A stretch of DNA of 64,000 nucleotides from Terriglobia bacterium (GTDB taxonomy: Bacteria > Acidobacteriota > Terriglobia > Terriglobales > Acidobacteriaceae), in assembly GCA_020073495.1 (NCBI GenBank), contig JAIQFD010000001.1:620001-684000 (forward strand). Direction: 5' to 3'. The position numbers were made by a program, and so were the translations under genes. Under the pieces are notes generated by a model. That model did not search any database. It saw only the letters and a list, made by a program, of their open reading frames with translations, and had not been told where the DNA came from. Below, piece by piece: positions 9,184 to 18,482 of the stretch. Position 1 is the first letter of the stretch. Each line of letters begins with the position of its first letter.

Positions 9184-9360
9184 ATCCTTCGTTTCAGTCT
9201 AGGTTTCGGACCATTCAGTGTCAACGATAAGGCGGGTATATGTATATTGGGTGCGCATGTGTACACACCCCTTATGGTTGGGTCCTGTGTTGGATGGGCC
9301 GAGGATGGTGAGCGGGCTCGATGCCTTCAGCGCCCAGGAGGGGTAGAATCTAGCCCGTAT

Positions 9361-12300
9361 ATGCTCGGAAGCTTACGAAAGCCGTATGTTTGCCTCCTCT
9401 TCTCGCTGGCTATCTCGGTGTATGCGCCTGGGCAGGAAAGTGCGAAATCGGTGAAGGCCGACAAGGACTTCTCTGGCGAAGCCTATGTCGTCGAAGAGAT
9501 GACCTCCGGGTGGTCTTTTGAGAATGACGGCACCGGAAGCCGTGACGTCTCCGTGCGCATCCGCATTCAGTCCGATGTGGCCCTGCAAACGTTCGGTGTG
9601 CTGACGATCGGCTACCAGAAGGCTGCGGAAACGGTTGCAGTCGACTACGTCCGTGTCCGCCATGCGAACGGATCCGTCGTCGAAACGCCCCTTGGGGACG
9701 TCGAGGACATGCCGGCCGCTATTACGCGCGAGGCTCCTTTCTACAGCGATCTGCGGGAAAAGCACGTTCCTGTCAAAGGCCTCGGCATCGGTGACGTGCT
9801 CGAGTACAAGTGTCACTGGATCCAGGCCAAGCCGCTGGTCCCCGGCCAATTCTGGGTCAGCATGGATTTTTCCAAAGACGAGATCGTCCTCAAGCAGACG
9901 GCGCAGATCTCGGTTCCCCGCGCTCGTGCGGTGAAGTTAAGTAGCGAGTTACCGCCGACGGTCAAAGATGACGGCGCTCGCCGCGTCTATACCTGGACAC
10001 GTTCGAACCTCGTCAAGAGCCAGCAGCCCAAGATCGAGCTCGCGCAGCTGACGATCACCGGCAAGCTGCCTGCACCCGACATTCAGCTCAGCACTTTCCA
10101 GAGCTGGCAGGAGGTGGCGCGCTGGTACGGCGGCCTCCAGCAGGATCGGGTGGCGCCTTCCCCGGAGATTCGCCAGAAGGCTGCCGAGTTGACCGCGCAC
10201 TCCGCCGACGACAATGCCAAGCTCCGCGCCATCTACGAGTACGTCAGCTCCGAGTTCCGCTACATCGGAGTGGCGTTTGGCATCGGTCGCTACCAGCCGC
10301 ATTTCGCGGCCGAGGTGCTCGCGAATCAATATGGCGACTGCAAAGATAAGCACACCTTGCTCGCCTCCTTGCTTGCCGCCGCAGGCATTCCCTCCTATCC
10401 GGCCCTGATCAGCTCGTCGCGACTGATGGCGATGGATGTCCCGTCGCCTGCGCAGTTCGACCACATCATCACCGCCGTCCCGCGTGGACAAGACATCCTG
10501 TGGCTCGACACCACGGCCGAAGTCGCCCCGCTTGGCTACCTTCTGCTTCCGCTGCGCGGCAAGGATGCGCTCATCATCTACGAGAATCCCGCTTTTCAGA
10601 AAACCGCGTTGGATCCGCCTTTTCCTACATCCTGGACCTTCAAGATGGATTCCAAGCTCGACGACAAAGGCACTTTGACCGGCAAGGTTGAAGAGAGCCT
10701 CCGCGGCGACTTGGAGTTCCAGTTCCGCACTGCGCTACGCAGATTGCCCAGAGACAAGTGGAAGGATCTTATCCAGCAGATCTCTTATGCCACCGGCTTC
10801 GCCGGTAAAGTCAGCGACGTCACCGTCGACCGGCTGGATCCGGCTGCGCCCGTTCGCCTCTCCTACACTTACGAACGAGAGGATTTCCCCGACTGGAAGA
10901 ATCGTCGCATCGTGGTCCCCGCCCCAAGCGCGCTCGGGGTTCCTGCGGAAGAAGATGGCAAGTTGCCCCGCTTCTTCTGGCTGGGCACCCCCGGAGAATT
11001 CGTGTTCGATTCCAAGGTCGAGCTTCCCAAGGGATTCACCGCTTCCATCCCCAGCGAGAAGAACATCAAAGAGGATTTCATCGAGTACCACGCCACCTAC
11101 AGCTTCTCCGGCAGTGTCTTGTCCGGTCACTACCGCATTCTGCTCAAGCAGCGCGAGATCTCGGGTCCCGCCGTCGCCGCTTACAAGGAATTCACCAAGA
11201 AGGTCGCCGAAGACCGCGACCAATACGTCGAACTCTCCTCGTCAACGGCCCGGAACGCGCAGGTCGCCGTCGGGACCCTGCAGAGGCGCGTCTGGGAGCT
11301 GCCCGACAGCACCGACCCCAAGGCGATGGAGGCGGAGAATCAGGCGAAAGAAGCCCTCCAGCGCGGCCAGATGGAGGAGGGCATCCGCGACTACCGGCGA
11401 GCCGTTGCCGCTGATCCGAAATTTACCCGCGGCTGGATCGTCCTCGGGCAGATGTACTTGGCGACCCTGCAGAAAGACGCGGGCATCGAGGCCCTACGCG
11501 GCGCGGTTCGCTCCAACCCGCAGCAGGTCATCTCGTACAAGGTGCTCGCCTTCGCACTGACGTCCTCCGGTCGCCGCGACGAAGCCATCGGCGTCTGGCA
11601 GGACCTCGCCAAGGTCGCGCCCGACGATCATGACGCCCCCACCAATCTCGGCAACCTCTTCATCTCCCAAAAGAAATACAAGGACGCCATTCCTTATCTC
11701 GAGAAGAGTACCAAGCTGTTTCCCGACCAGCCCATCTCTTTCGCGAACCTGGCCATCGCCTACCTCCACACGGGCGAGGAAGAGAAAGCCGTCGCTTTGT
11801 TCGACCAGGTATTGAAACTCGGCGCCGGTCCCGTCCCGCTGAACAACGTCGCGTACATGCTGACCAACGAGAACAAGCGCCTGGACCTGGCGCTCAAGTA
11901 CGCGCAACAGGCCGTCCACGAGGAGGAAGAGGACTCGAGCAAGGTAAAGCTCGCCACCATGTCCGCGGCGGATCTGGTGCACACCTCCAATTTGAGCGCC
12001 TACTGGGACACCCTGGGCTGGGTATATTTCCGCACCGGCGATCTGAAGCAGGCCGAGACGTACCTGCGGGCTGCTTGGAGCGTCCTGCAGGACCCCGTCA
12101 TCGGCAACCACCTCGGCCAGGCATACGAGGCACAGCATCGCCGCCAGGACGCCATCCACATCTACCGCTTGGCCGCTTCCATCACGCCGGCGCTAGGCCA
12201 GGGATCGGAAGCGACCGAAGCCGTCGCATCCTCGAACGAACGCCTCCACGCTCTCGGCGCCCCCGCGCAGAAGGCCGGAGCCCGTGCACCTTTTCCGGGG

Positions 12301-12594
12301 GAAGAACTTAGCAAGGAACGCACCGTTCTTCTTCCCCGCCTGGGGAGCTTGAGTGGCGTGGCAGAGGCATTCGTATTGCTGGGACCGGGACCCAAAGTCG
12401 AGGACATCAAGTTCATCAGCGGCTCGCAGCAGATGCGCGACGCCGGCAAGGCTCTCGCGGAAGCTAAGTTCAACGCCGTTTTTCCTGCCAATAGCTCGGG
12501 GCGGGTTGTACGCCGAGGCATTTTAGCCTGCTATCCGCATTCCGGCTGCAGCTTCGCCCTGATCCCCGTCGAGGCCGTCCGCAGCGTCGAATAG
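9361..12594 (+). CDS. DUF3857-transglutaminase-TPR secreted protein
   Basis: The ATG at 9361 begins a signal peptide (MLGSLRKPYVCLLFSLAISVYAPGQ); in-frame sequence upstream overlaps the nuoB promoter region. The 1,077-aa protein has a DUF3857 N-terminal domain (about 30-235), then a transglutaminase-like domain with the Cys in YGDCKDKHTLLASLLAAAGI (about 325-345), the His in FDHIITAVP and the Asp in LWLDTTAEV, so the catalytic triad looks complete. The last third holds at least five tetratricopeptide repeats (about 660-930, for example GIRDYRRAVAADPKFTRGWIVLGQMYLATL). Proteins of this build are common in Acidobacteriota and Bacteroidota and are probably periplasmic; the substrate is unknown. 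Confidence 0.88.
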   Translation: MLGSLRKPYVCLLFSLAISVYAPGQESAKSVKADKDFSGEAYVVEEMTSGWSFENDGTGSRDVSVRIRIQSDVALQTFGVLTIGYQKAAETVAVDYVRVRHANGSVVETPLGDVEDMPAAITREAPFYSDLREKHVPVKGLGIGDVLEYKCHWIQAKPLVPGQFWVSMDFSKDEIVLKQTAQISVPRARAVKLSSELPPTVKDDGARRVYTWTRSNLVKSQQPKIELAQLTITGKLPAPDIQLSTFQSWQEVARWYGGLQQDRVAPSPEIRQKAAELTAHSADDNAKLRAIYEYVSSEFRYIGVAFGIGRYQPHFAAEVLANQYGDCKDKHTLLASLLAAAGIPSYPALISSSRLMAMDVPSPAQFDHIITAVPRGQDILWLDTTAEVAPLGYLLLPLRGKDALIIYENPAFQKTALDPPFPTSWTFKMDSKLDDKGTLTGKVEESLRGDLEFQFRTALRRLPRDKWKDLIQQISYATGFAGKVSDVTVDRLDPAAPVRLSYTYEREDFPDWKNRRIVVPAPSALGVPAEEDGKLPRFFWLGTPGEFVFDSKVELPKGFTASIPSEKNIKEDFIEYHATYSFSGSVLSGHYRILLKQREISGPAVAAYKEFTKKVAEDRDQYVELSSSTARNAQVAVGTLQRRVWELPDSTDPKAMEAENQAKEALQRGQMEEGIRDYRRAVAADPKFTRGWIVLGQMYLATLQKDAGIEALRGAVRSNPQQVISYKVLAFALTSSGRRDEAIGVWQDLAKVAPDDHDAPTNLGNLFISQKKYKDAIPYLEKSTKLFPDQPISFANLAIAYLHTGEEEKAVALFDQVLKLGAGPVPLNNVAYMLTNENKRLDLALKYAQQAVHEEEEDSSKVKLATMSAADLVHTSNLSAYWDTLGWVYFRTGDLKQAETYLRAAWSVLQDPVIGNHLGQAYEAQHRRQDAIHIYRLAASITPALGQGSEATEAVASSNERLHALGAPAQKAGARAPFPGEELSKERTVLLPRLGSLSGVAEAFVLLGPGPKVEDIKFISGSQQMRDAGKALAEAKFNAVFPANSSGRVVRRGILACYPHSGCSFALIPVEAVRSVE

Positions 12595-12661
12595 GCGGGT
12601 GGCCCACCTTTCATGGCGAGTATAGAACCGGGCTGCCCCGCAGCAAAAAGACCGTGGGTGC

Positions 12662-12690
12662 CCCACCCAACGCGGTTTTCGTTGGGTGGG
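12662..12690. terminator. Hairpin CCCACCCAACG / CGTTGGGTGGG
   Basis: A perfect 11-bp stem about 70 bp after the transglutaminase/TPR gene, with a CGGTTTT-containing loop. There is no clear U tract, so it is a terminator-like or repeat hairpin. The sequence between 12691 and 12910 shows nothing else I can support. Confidence 0.45.
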
Positions 12691-12910
12691 TTGGTGAGTC
12701 TTTTCTCCCACCGCAACTCCCTGATAACACAGACACGCGCCAAATCTAGATTTGTATAGCTTTCAGCTATGTCAAGCGATTTATTTTCCGGCCCTCTAAC
12801 CCTCTGATTCCATTCGCTCTTTCGCGCGCCCCTCTCCGTTCCCTCTCTTCGAACTTGCTATTCTGGATGTAGCGGCCCGTGCGCCGCCCAGCTGCCGGCA
12901 TATCCGGCGG

Positions 12911-13386
12911 TCCTAAGTTGAGGCGTTTGGCGGGCGTGTGAGCCCGCCGCCGAAACCCTGACGCTGAGCGCAGCGAGACGGAAGGGTCCCCAGTTCTTGG
13001 AAACGACATACCTCACATATTTCTGGCCCTAAGTTGAGGCGTTTGGCGGGCGTCAGGCGAAGCCGGGAGCCCGCCGCCGAAACCCTGACGCTGAGCGCAG
13101 CGAGACGGAAGGGTCCCCAGTTCTTTGAAACGACATACCTCACATATTTCTGGCCCTAAGTTGAGGCGTTTGGCGGGCGTGTGAGCCCGCCGCCGAAACC
13201 CTGACGCTGAGCGCAGCGAGACGGAAGGGTCCCCAGTTCTTTGAAAACGACATACCCGACATATTTCCGCCCCTAAGTTGAGGCGTTTGGCGGGCGTGTG
13301 AGCCCGCCGCCGAAACCCTGACGCTGAGCGCAGCGAGACGGAAGGGTCCCCAGTTCTTTGAAACGACATACCTCACATATTTCTGG
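12911..13386. repeat. Four tandem copies of a 116-127-bp repeat
   Basis: Units at 12911-13026, 13027-13153, 13154-13270 and 13271-13386. Each begins (C)CCTAAGTTGAGGCGTTTGG, contains the hairpin GGCGGGC...GCCCGCC, then CGAAACCCTGACGCTGAGCG and GGGTCCCCAGTTCTT, and ends in GACATACC-CACATATTT. Copy 2 has about 10 extra bases in the hairpin loop; the others differ by a few bases. The array fills the gap between the TPR gene and the methyltransferase gene. Short frames through it are repeat-derived, not genes. Confidence 0.9.
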
Positions 13387-13403
13387 CCCTAACTCCTTTG
13401 TTT

Positions 13404-13446
13404 CGACATATCGAGGCAGGGGGGGTACCCCCCGGTAGATATGTCG
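13404..13446. repeat. Large structured palindrome at the end of the tandem array
   Basis: CGACATATC (13404-13412) pairs with GATATGTCG (13438-13446), and between them GGGGGG/CCCCCC surround GTAC. The CGACATA motif also occurs inside each tandem unit, so this element may be the terminal or ancestral part of the array. It could also terminate the minus-strand methyltransferase gene. Confidence 0.6.
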
Positions 13447-13475
13447 CCTGATGGCTGACGGCTGATCGCTGTCCG

Positions 13476-14210
13476 CTAGTAGATCTGGTATCCCGGCGCG
13501 GGGGAGCGGAAGTTGGGCTTTGTCCCAATCAGGAGCAGCGCGCCGATGCGCTTGAACTCGCGCAGTTCCTGGGCGTTCTTAAACCATTTGCCGGAATACT
13601 CCTCGGGCGTAGGCGTGTCGTCGGGGATCTGGAGAGCCTGCACGTCCTCGAAGGCGTGGGCATGGAGCAAGTCCACGTACTCCTGCTTGGAGCGCGCGTG
13701 TACCGGCACTTCGAGAGAATCCACCCAGCGCAGCGAGTAGGGGTTGTCCTGGTAGAGGTTGATGAGGATGAACAGCCGGCCGCGCGGGGCCATGATGCGG
13801 AAGAGCTCGTTCAGCGCCCGGTCCTGGTCGGGGTAATAGTAGAACGATTCGACCGAGAGCACCTTGTCGAAGAAGTTCTCTTCCCAGGGGATCTTCTCCG
13901 CCGAGCCGACCACGAACATGACGTTGTCGAAGTCTTTCGAGGCCGCCCGGGCGCGGCGGATCATTTCGTCGGAGATGTCGATGCCGATGACTTGCCCGTG
14001 CCCTTCGGGGCCTTCGCCCACCAGGCGGGCGAGGATGCGCGTGGCCCATCCGGCGCCGCAGCCCAGGTCAAGCACGCGCTCGCCGGGACGCAGCTCCATG
14101 TGGCGGATGGTCTTCTCCGTGATGTCGAGGTGATGGCGCTCCATCTCCTCGCCGCGGCCGGCCTCGGCCCATTTGTTGAATTCGGAGCGGAGTCGCTCGT
14201 CGGGATTCAT
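13476..14210 (-). CDS. Class I SAM-dependent methyltransferase
   Basis: A 244-aa Rossmann-fold methyltransferase. Motif I is VLDLGCGAGWATRILA (about 45-60), followed by GQVIGIDISDEMIRRAR and a motif-II-like VVGSAEKIPWEENFFDKVLSVESFYYYPD. This layout matches the ubiquinone/menaquinone and small-molecule methyltransferases of the Methyltransf_11 type. The C-terminal 80 residues are specific and unfamiliar. The substrate cannot be told. It is alone on this strand, with the repeat array downstream. Confidence 0.87.
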   Translation of the reverse strand: MNPDERLRSEFNKWAEAGRGEEMERHHLDITEKTIRHMELRPGERVLDLGCGAGWATRILARLVGEGPEGHGQVIGIDISDEMIRRARAASKDFDNVMFVVGSAEKIPWEENFFDKVLSVESFYYYPDQDRALNELFRIMAPRGRLFILINLYQDNPYSLRWVDSLEVPVHARSKQEYVDLLHAHAFEDVQALQIPDDTPTPEEYSGKWFKNAQELREFKRIGALLLIGTKPNFRSPAPGYQIY

Positions 14211-14222
14211 GGTTCGGTGAGA

Positions 14223-14245
14223 GTACTCGGTACTCAGTACTCAGA
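14223..14245. repeat. AGTACTCGGTACTCAGTACTCAG repeat
   Basis: A member of the AGTACTGAGTAC family seen at 8425-8585, between the divergent methyltransferase and zinc-ribbon genes. Confidence 0.55.
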
Positions 14246-14284
14246 AAACCATTGTAAATGGGCCCTGTGGTAGAGTTCGCACGA

Positions 14285-14440
14285 ATGGCCGAACGAGCTG
14301 AAGCGAAGCCGCAACCGCTTTACTGTCCCAAGTGCGGGCGCGAGGTGGATGATCCGCTCACCTGCGGGGACTGTTCGGCCGTGATCTGCCGGGTCTGCGG
14401 CACGCCGCTGGAATCTCCCGACGAGCTAGGGATCGGATGA
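14285..14440 (+). CDS. Small zinc-ribbon protein
   Basis: A 51-aa protein (MAERAEAKPQPLYCPKCGREVDD...) with three paired cysteine knuckles: CPKCG, CGDC and CRVCG. The knuckles fit one or two zinc ribbons. Its TGA stop overlaps the ATG of the permease gene (ATGA), so the two are translationally coupled. An in-frame ATG at 14258 would add 9 residues; the later one is chosen because residues before it look non-coding. The function is unknown; it could regulate or accompany the permease. Confidence 0.65.
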   Translation: MAERAEAKPQPLYCPKCGREVDDPLTCGDCSAVICRVCGTPLESPDELGIG

Positions 14441-15831
14441 TCTCTTCCACTCCCGTGACCACTCCTGCCGAATCCAAGCCGACGCTGGTCCGCGGGCTGT
14501 CGCTGCTGGATTCTGTTCTGCTGCTGGTGGGCGGGATCATCGGCTCGGCGGTCTTCCTGGCGGTGAGCGACGTCGCAGAACACCTGTCCGATCCGCGGCT
14601 CTTTCTCGCGGTCTGGGTGATTGGCGGCGGGATCTCCCTGCTGGCGTGCTTCGCCTTCGCCGAGCTGGGCGCGATGTTCCCCAGCGCCGGCGGGCAGTAC
14701 ATCTATCTGCGCGAAGCTTACGGCGAGTTCTACGGCTTCCTGTTCGGATGGATGGTGCTGTTCATCAATTTCAGCGGCACGGTGGCGGCGCTGGCAGTCG
14801 GCTTCGCCACCTACGGCGACGAAGTACTTCCCTACGGAGCGAAACAGGCGCTGCTGGAGATCGGCGGATGGTCGGTCACCCGCGGGCAGGTGGTCGCGCT
14901 GCTCGCCATCGCCGTGCTGACCTGGGTCAACGTGATCGGTCTGCGCCGTGTCGCGGTCATGCAGAACATCGCCACCTGGATGAAGTTCGCGGCCATCGCG
15001 GTGTTCGTGGTGCTGGGTGTTGCGATCGGAAAAGGATCGGGCGCCAACTTCACCACGCCCGCGCCGAACTCCCACCCGATCCCGCTGCTGTTCGCGGTCG
15101 TGGTCGCGCTGAACGGCGTCTTCTTTGCCTACGACGGCTGGAACTACATCACCTGCGCGGCGGGAGAGGTGAAGAACCCGCAGCGGAATATCCCCCGGGC
15201 GCTGGTGCTGGGCGTGATCGCGGTGGCCATCATCTACGTCAGCCTGAACGTGGTGTATCTGTACGCGCTGCCACTGGCGCAGATCAAGGACGAGCGGACC
15301 ATCGCGAAAGCGGCGGCCATCACGCTCTTCGCTCCGGGCGTCGGGCGCTGGATCTCGCTGCTGATCACGGTCTCCTGCTTCGGCGCGGCGTCGGCTTGCA
15401 TCCTGGCGGGCGCGCGCGTGGTGTACGCCATGGCCTGCGACCGCGCTTTTTTTCCGCAGCTTTCGTACGTGCATCCGCGCTACCGCACGCCGTCGCTGGC
15501 GCTGGTGGTGCTGGGTGCGTGGTCGGGGGTGCTGGCGCTCAGCGGCAAGTACGACGAGCTCTACACCTACGTGATGTTCGTGGGCGTGATCGCCTACGTG
15601 GCCACGGTGGCGGGCGTGTTCGTGCTGCGCAAGAAGCGGCCGGATGCCGAACGGCCCTATCGCTGCACCGGATATCCGTTCGTGCCGGCGCTCTACCTGG
15701 TGGCCGCGAGCGTTTGGGCGGCGATCGTCGCGTACGAGAAACCGAAGGAGGCGATCGCGGGTGCGGTCATCATGCTGATCGGCGTGCCGGGATACGTGTA
15801 CTGGCGGCGTGGCGCCAACAAAACCGGCTGA
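14437..15831 (+). CDS. APC-superfamily amino acid permease
   Basis: A 464-aa polytopic membrane protein with about 12 hydrophobic segments. The first helix carries the APC signature LLVGGIIGSAVFLAVSDVA, and further helices include FFAYDGWNYITCAAGEVKNPQRNIPRALVLG, a hallmark of the LAT/APC family. It probably imports or exchanges amino acids across the inner membrane. It starts by ATGA overlap with the zinc-ribbon gene. The specific substrate is not evident. Confidence 0.9.
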   Translation: MISSTPVTTPAESKPTLVRGLSLLDSVLLLVGGIIGSAVFLAVSDVAEHLSDPRLFLAVWVIGGGISLLACFAFAELGAMFPSAGGQYIYLREAYGEFYGFLFGWMVLFINFSGTVAALAVGFATYGDEVLPYGAKQALLEIGGWSVTRGQVVALLAIAVLTWVNVIGLRRVAVMQNIATWMKFAAIAVFVVLGVAIGKGSGANFTTPAPNSHPIPLLFAVVVALNGVFFAYDGWNYITCAAGEVKNPQRNIPRALVLGVIAVAIIYVSLNVVYLYALPLAQIKDERTIAKAAAITLFAPGVGRWISLLITVSCFGAASACILAGARVVYAMACDRAFFPQLSYVHPRYRTPSLALVVLGAWSGVLALSGKYDELYTYVMFVGVIAYVATVAGVFVLRKKRPDAERPYRCTGYPFVPALYLVAASVWAAIVAYEKPKEAIAGAVIMLIGVPGYVYWRRGANKTG

Positions 15832-15883
15832 ACGAAGGGGAAACCGCTCCCCCGTGGAGCATGATTGAGCACCTGCTGATCCT

Positions 15884-16726
15884 ATGGGTCTGGAGATCGC
15901 ACATCTCGCGCGCCGGATCATCGTGATTCTCGCGACCGTCTACGTGCTGCTTGGGGCGGCGCTCTTCATCGCACAACGGCGGCTAATCTTCTTTCCCAAC
16001 CGCGATGTCAGCCTAGCTCCTGACTACTTCGGGGTGAAATACGAGGACATCTTCATCGAGGTGCACGACGCGGAGGGCGGGAAGCTGAACGCATGGTGGG
16101 CCCCGACCGAGGTTCCGAACAGCAAGGCCATCATCCTGTTCCACGGCAATGCCGAGAGCATCTCGGGTCTTGCGAAGCAGACACAGCGGTTCCACCAGCT
16201 AGGCTGCGCCGTGCTTGCGGTCGAATATCGTGGCTACGGGCACAGTACGGGCGGCTTACCGTCGGAGGCAAGCGTCTACGCCGACGCCGAAGCGGCGTGG
16301 AACTACCTGGTGGGACAGCGCGGGGTGCAACCGCGGAATATCTACATCTACGGACACTCACTGGGAGGCGCGGTGGCGATGGACCTCGCCGCCAAACATC
16401 CCGACGCCGCCGGGGTCATTTTGGAAAGTACATTCACGTCCGCCGCCGACCTGGGCCGCCGCCTGACCCTGTTTCGAGTTTTTCCTCTGCGACTGCTGGT
16501 GACGCAACGCTTCGATTCACTCCACAAGGCGCCTCGGTTGAAGATTCCGGTACTGGTGATCCATGGCGACGCGGATCCGGTGATCCCGTATGCGGTCGGA
16601 CGGGATCTGTACGCTGCGGCGCCGCAGCCAAAACGGTTCTTCACCGTGCCCGGAGGGGACCACGATCACATCGCGGAGATCGGCGGTGCGGCCTACCTCC
16701 AGGCGCTCCGCGAGTTCATCCACTAG
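15884..16726 (+). CDS. Membrane-anchored alpha/beta hydrolase
   Basis: This 280-aa protein has one N-terminal transmembrane segment (about 11-30, IIVILATVYVLLGAALFIA), then an alpha/beta-hydrolase fold of the ABHD13/BEM46 type. The oxyanion region is ILFHGNAES, the nucleophile elbow GHSLGG, the acid probably the Asp in HGDADPVIP and the His in GGDHDHI. The catalytic machinery is complete. It lies 52 bp after the permease gene on the same strand and may share its transcript. Confidence 0.88.
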   Translation: MGLEIAHLARRIIVILATVYVLLGAALFIAQRRLIFFPNRDVSLAPDYFGVKYEDIFIEVHDAEGGKLNAWWAPTEVPNSKAIILFHGNAESISGLAKQTQRFHQLGCAVLAVEYRGYGHSTGGLPSEASVYADAEAAWNYLVGQRGVQPRNIYIYGHSLGGAVAMDLAAKHPDAAGVILESTFTSAADLGRRLTLFRVFPLRLLVTQRFDSLHKAPRLKIPVLVIHGDADPVIPYAVGRDLYAAAPQPKRFFTVPGGDHDHIAEIGGAAYLQALREFIH

Positions 16727-16796
16727 CCGTTTTGTGCTGTGCCAGCAGATGCTGTAATCTGGCGGGCCATTCAATCATCAATTTGGAAGTGCTCTT

Positions 16797-17978
16797 ATGA
16801 AGCTCTTAGTCATCGGTGCAGGCATGATGGGATCGGCGGCGGCGTATGACATGGCGCGCGCCGAGACTGTGGAAGCGGTCACGCTGGCCGACAGAGACAC
16901 CAAGAAAGCCAAAGCGGCGGCAGCGCGGATCAACAAGCTCGCCGGCGGCAAGAAGGTGCGGGCAGTCCCCTTCGACGCGCGCAAACCTGCTGCGGCGAAG
17001 ACGCTGATGCGCGGGCATGATGGCGCGCTGTCGGCGGTCCCGTATTTCTTCAACCTCGGGTTGGCGAAGGCGGCCATCGACGCCGGCTGCCACTTCGCCG
17101 ATCTGGGCGGCAACAACACGGTCGTCAAGCAGGAGTATGCGCTCAGCAAGCAGGCGGCGAAAAAAGGAGTGGGAATCGCGCCGGATTGCGGGCTGTCGCC
17201 GGGCATGGCCTCGATCCTGGCCGGCGAACTGATGCGCAAGGCGGGGGGCGAGGCCGACGCGCTGAAGATCTACGTTGGCGGGCTGCCCAAGCAACCCAAG
17301 CCGCCGTTCTATTACCAGCTTGTGTTCTCGGTGGAAGGGCTGATCAACGAATACGTGGAACCGGCGAAGGTGCTGCGCGGCGGCAAGATCACCTACGTCG
17401 AGCCCCTGACCGAGCCCGAGGATTTCGAGGTCCGCGGCCTGCCCCGGCTGATCGCCTTCCACACCTCAGGCGGCACCTCGACCCTGCCGGAGACCTTCCA
17501 GGGCAAGGTGGGCGAGTGCTTCGAGAAGACGTTGCGCTATCCCATCCACTTCGCCATGGTGCGCCTGCTGTACGACCTGGGCCTGTTCTCCAGCGAGAAG
17601 CGGAAGGTGGGCAAGGCTGAGATCGCGCCGCGCGAGCTGATGTCGCAGATCCTGGTGGAAAGGTTCTCCGGCAACGACCCGGACATCTGCGTCTTGCGGG
17701 TGGAGGCGCACGCGCACGACACGGTGCACGCCTATTCCCTGTTCGACGACTACGAACCGGACACGAAAATGTCGGCCATGATGCGCACCACCGCCTGGCC
17801 GGCCTCGATCGTGCTGCAGATGATGTGCAGCGGCAAGATCGCGAAACGCGGCGGCATCTACCAGGAGACGGACGTGCCGACGCCGGAGTTCGTCGCGGAG
17901 ATGCAGCGGCGCGGCGTCAGCCTCAACTATTCGGAGGAGACGGTGAGCGCAGATTCCACCGTGGTCCTGCATATATAG
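16797..17978 (+). CDS. Saccharopine dehydrogenase-like NAD(P)-binding protein
   Basis: This 393-aa protein starts MKLLVIGAGMMGSAAAYDMA, a Rossmann dinucleotide-binding motif. The following AADRDTKKAKAAAARI-like region, CHFADLGGNNTVVKQE and DCGLSPGMASILAGELM, matches the saccharopine dehydrogenase / lysine 6-dehydrogenase superfamily (catalytic plus C-terminal domains). Lysine catabolism or polyamine-related chemistry is possible. The DoxX gene follows after 15 bp and is probably co-transcribed. Confidence 0.85.
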   Translation: MKLLVIGAGMMGSAAAYDMARAETVEAVTLADRDTKKAKAAAARINKLAGGKKVRAVPFDARKPAAAKTLMRGHDGALSAVPYFFNLGLAKAAIDAGCHFADLGGNNTVVKQEYALSKQAAKKGVGIAPDCGLSPGMASILAGELMRKAGGEADALKIYVGGLPKQPKPPFYYQLVFSVEGLINEYVEPAKVLRGGKITYVEPLTEPEDFEVRGLPRLIAFHTSGGTSTLPETFQGKVGECFEKTLRYPIHFAMVRLLYDLGLFSSEKRKVGKAEIAPRELMSQILVERFSGNDPDICVLRVEAHAHDTVHAYSLFDDYEPDTKMSAMMRTTAWPASIVLQMMCSGKIAKRGGIYQETDVPTPEFVAEMQRRGVSLNYSEETVSADSTVVLHI

Positions 17979-17993
17979 CCGGGAGAAGAGCGC

Positions 17994-18410
17994 TTGCGAG
18001 TACTCGATCGGTTGCAGCCGTTGGCGCTGCTGGGGTTGCGAGTCGTGCTGGGCGTCATCATGATCGCGCACGGCTACAGCAAGGTGTTCGGCGGCATGTC
18101 GAAACACGTGTCGCTGGTCGGCAGTTTGGGACTCCCGGGGTGGTGGGCCTACTTCTCCGCAGCGGCGGAGTTCGGCGGGGGGATCCTGCTGATCGGCGGG
18201 CTCCTGACCCGCTTTGCCGGCCTGGCGGTGTTCATAAACATGTTCGTCGCCATCTGGAAGGTGCACTGGAAGAACGGCCTGCGGGGCCCCGGCGGCTACG
18301 AGTTCCCGCTGGCCTGCGCCGCCATCGCCTTCGCTCTCATCTTCTTCGGCGGGGGGCCGATCTCACTGGATCCGGTGTTCTTCCGCGGCGGCGGCAAAGG
18401 AAAAGATTGA
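17994..18410 (+). CDS. DoxX family membrane protein
   Basis: A 138-aa protein with four predicted membrane helices. The family pattern is visible in ALLGLRVVLGVIMIAHGYSKVFGG, GLPGWWAYFSAAAEFGGGILLIGGLLTRFAGL and PLACAAIAFALIFFGGGPISLDPV. The start is a TTG at 17994 preceded by GGGAG at a good distance. DoxX proteins are small inner-membrane proteins linked to quinone or redox stress functions in some bacteria; the role here is not evident. Confidence 0.85.
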   Translation: MRVLDRLQPLALLGLRVVLGVIMIAHGYSKVFGGMSKHVSLVGSLGLPGWWAYFSAAAEFGGGILLIGGLLTRFAGLAVFINMFVAIWKVHWKNGLRGPGGYEFPLACAAIAFALIFFGGGPISLDPVFFRGGGKGKD

Positions 18411-18413
18411 TCC

Positions 18414-18464
18414 ATTGAGCCATTGACGATGGACTGTGCTCCGTCCAATCGTCAATGACTCAAT
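18414..18464. terminator. Long convergent hairpin
   Basis: Arms at 18414-18434 and 18443-18464 (ATTGAG-CATTGACGAT-GGAC against GTCC-ATCGTCAATG-CTCAAT) pair almost fully around an 8-nt loop. It lies between the convergent DoxX and DAHP synthase genes and probably terminates both. Confidence 0.65.
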
Positions 18465-18482
18465 CTCACATTCGTCAACCCG

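Noticed and set aside
13013-13376. Short Arg/Ser/Leu-rich frames inside the tandem repeat
   Set aside because: They repeat with the unit and only reflect its sequence.
12911-13386. CRISPR array
   Set aside because: Units are tandem and continuous, 116-127 bp, with no unique spacers and no cas genes.
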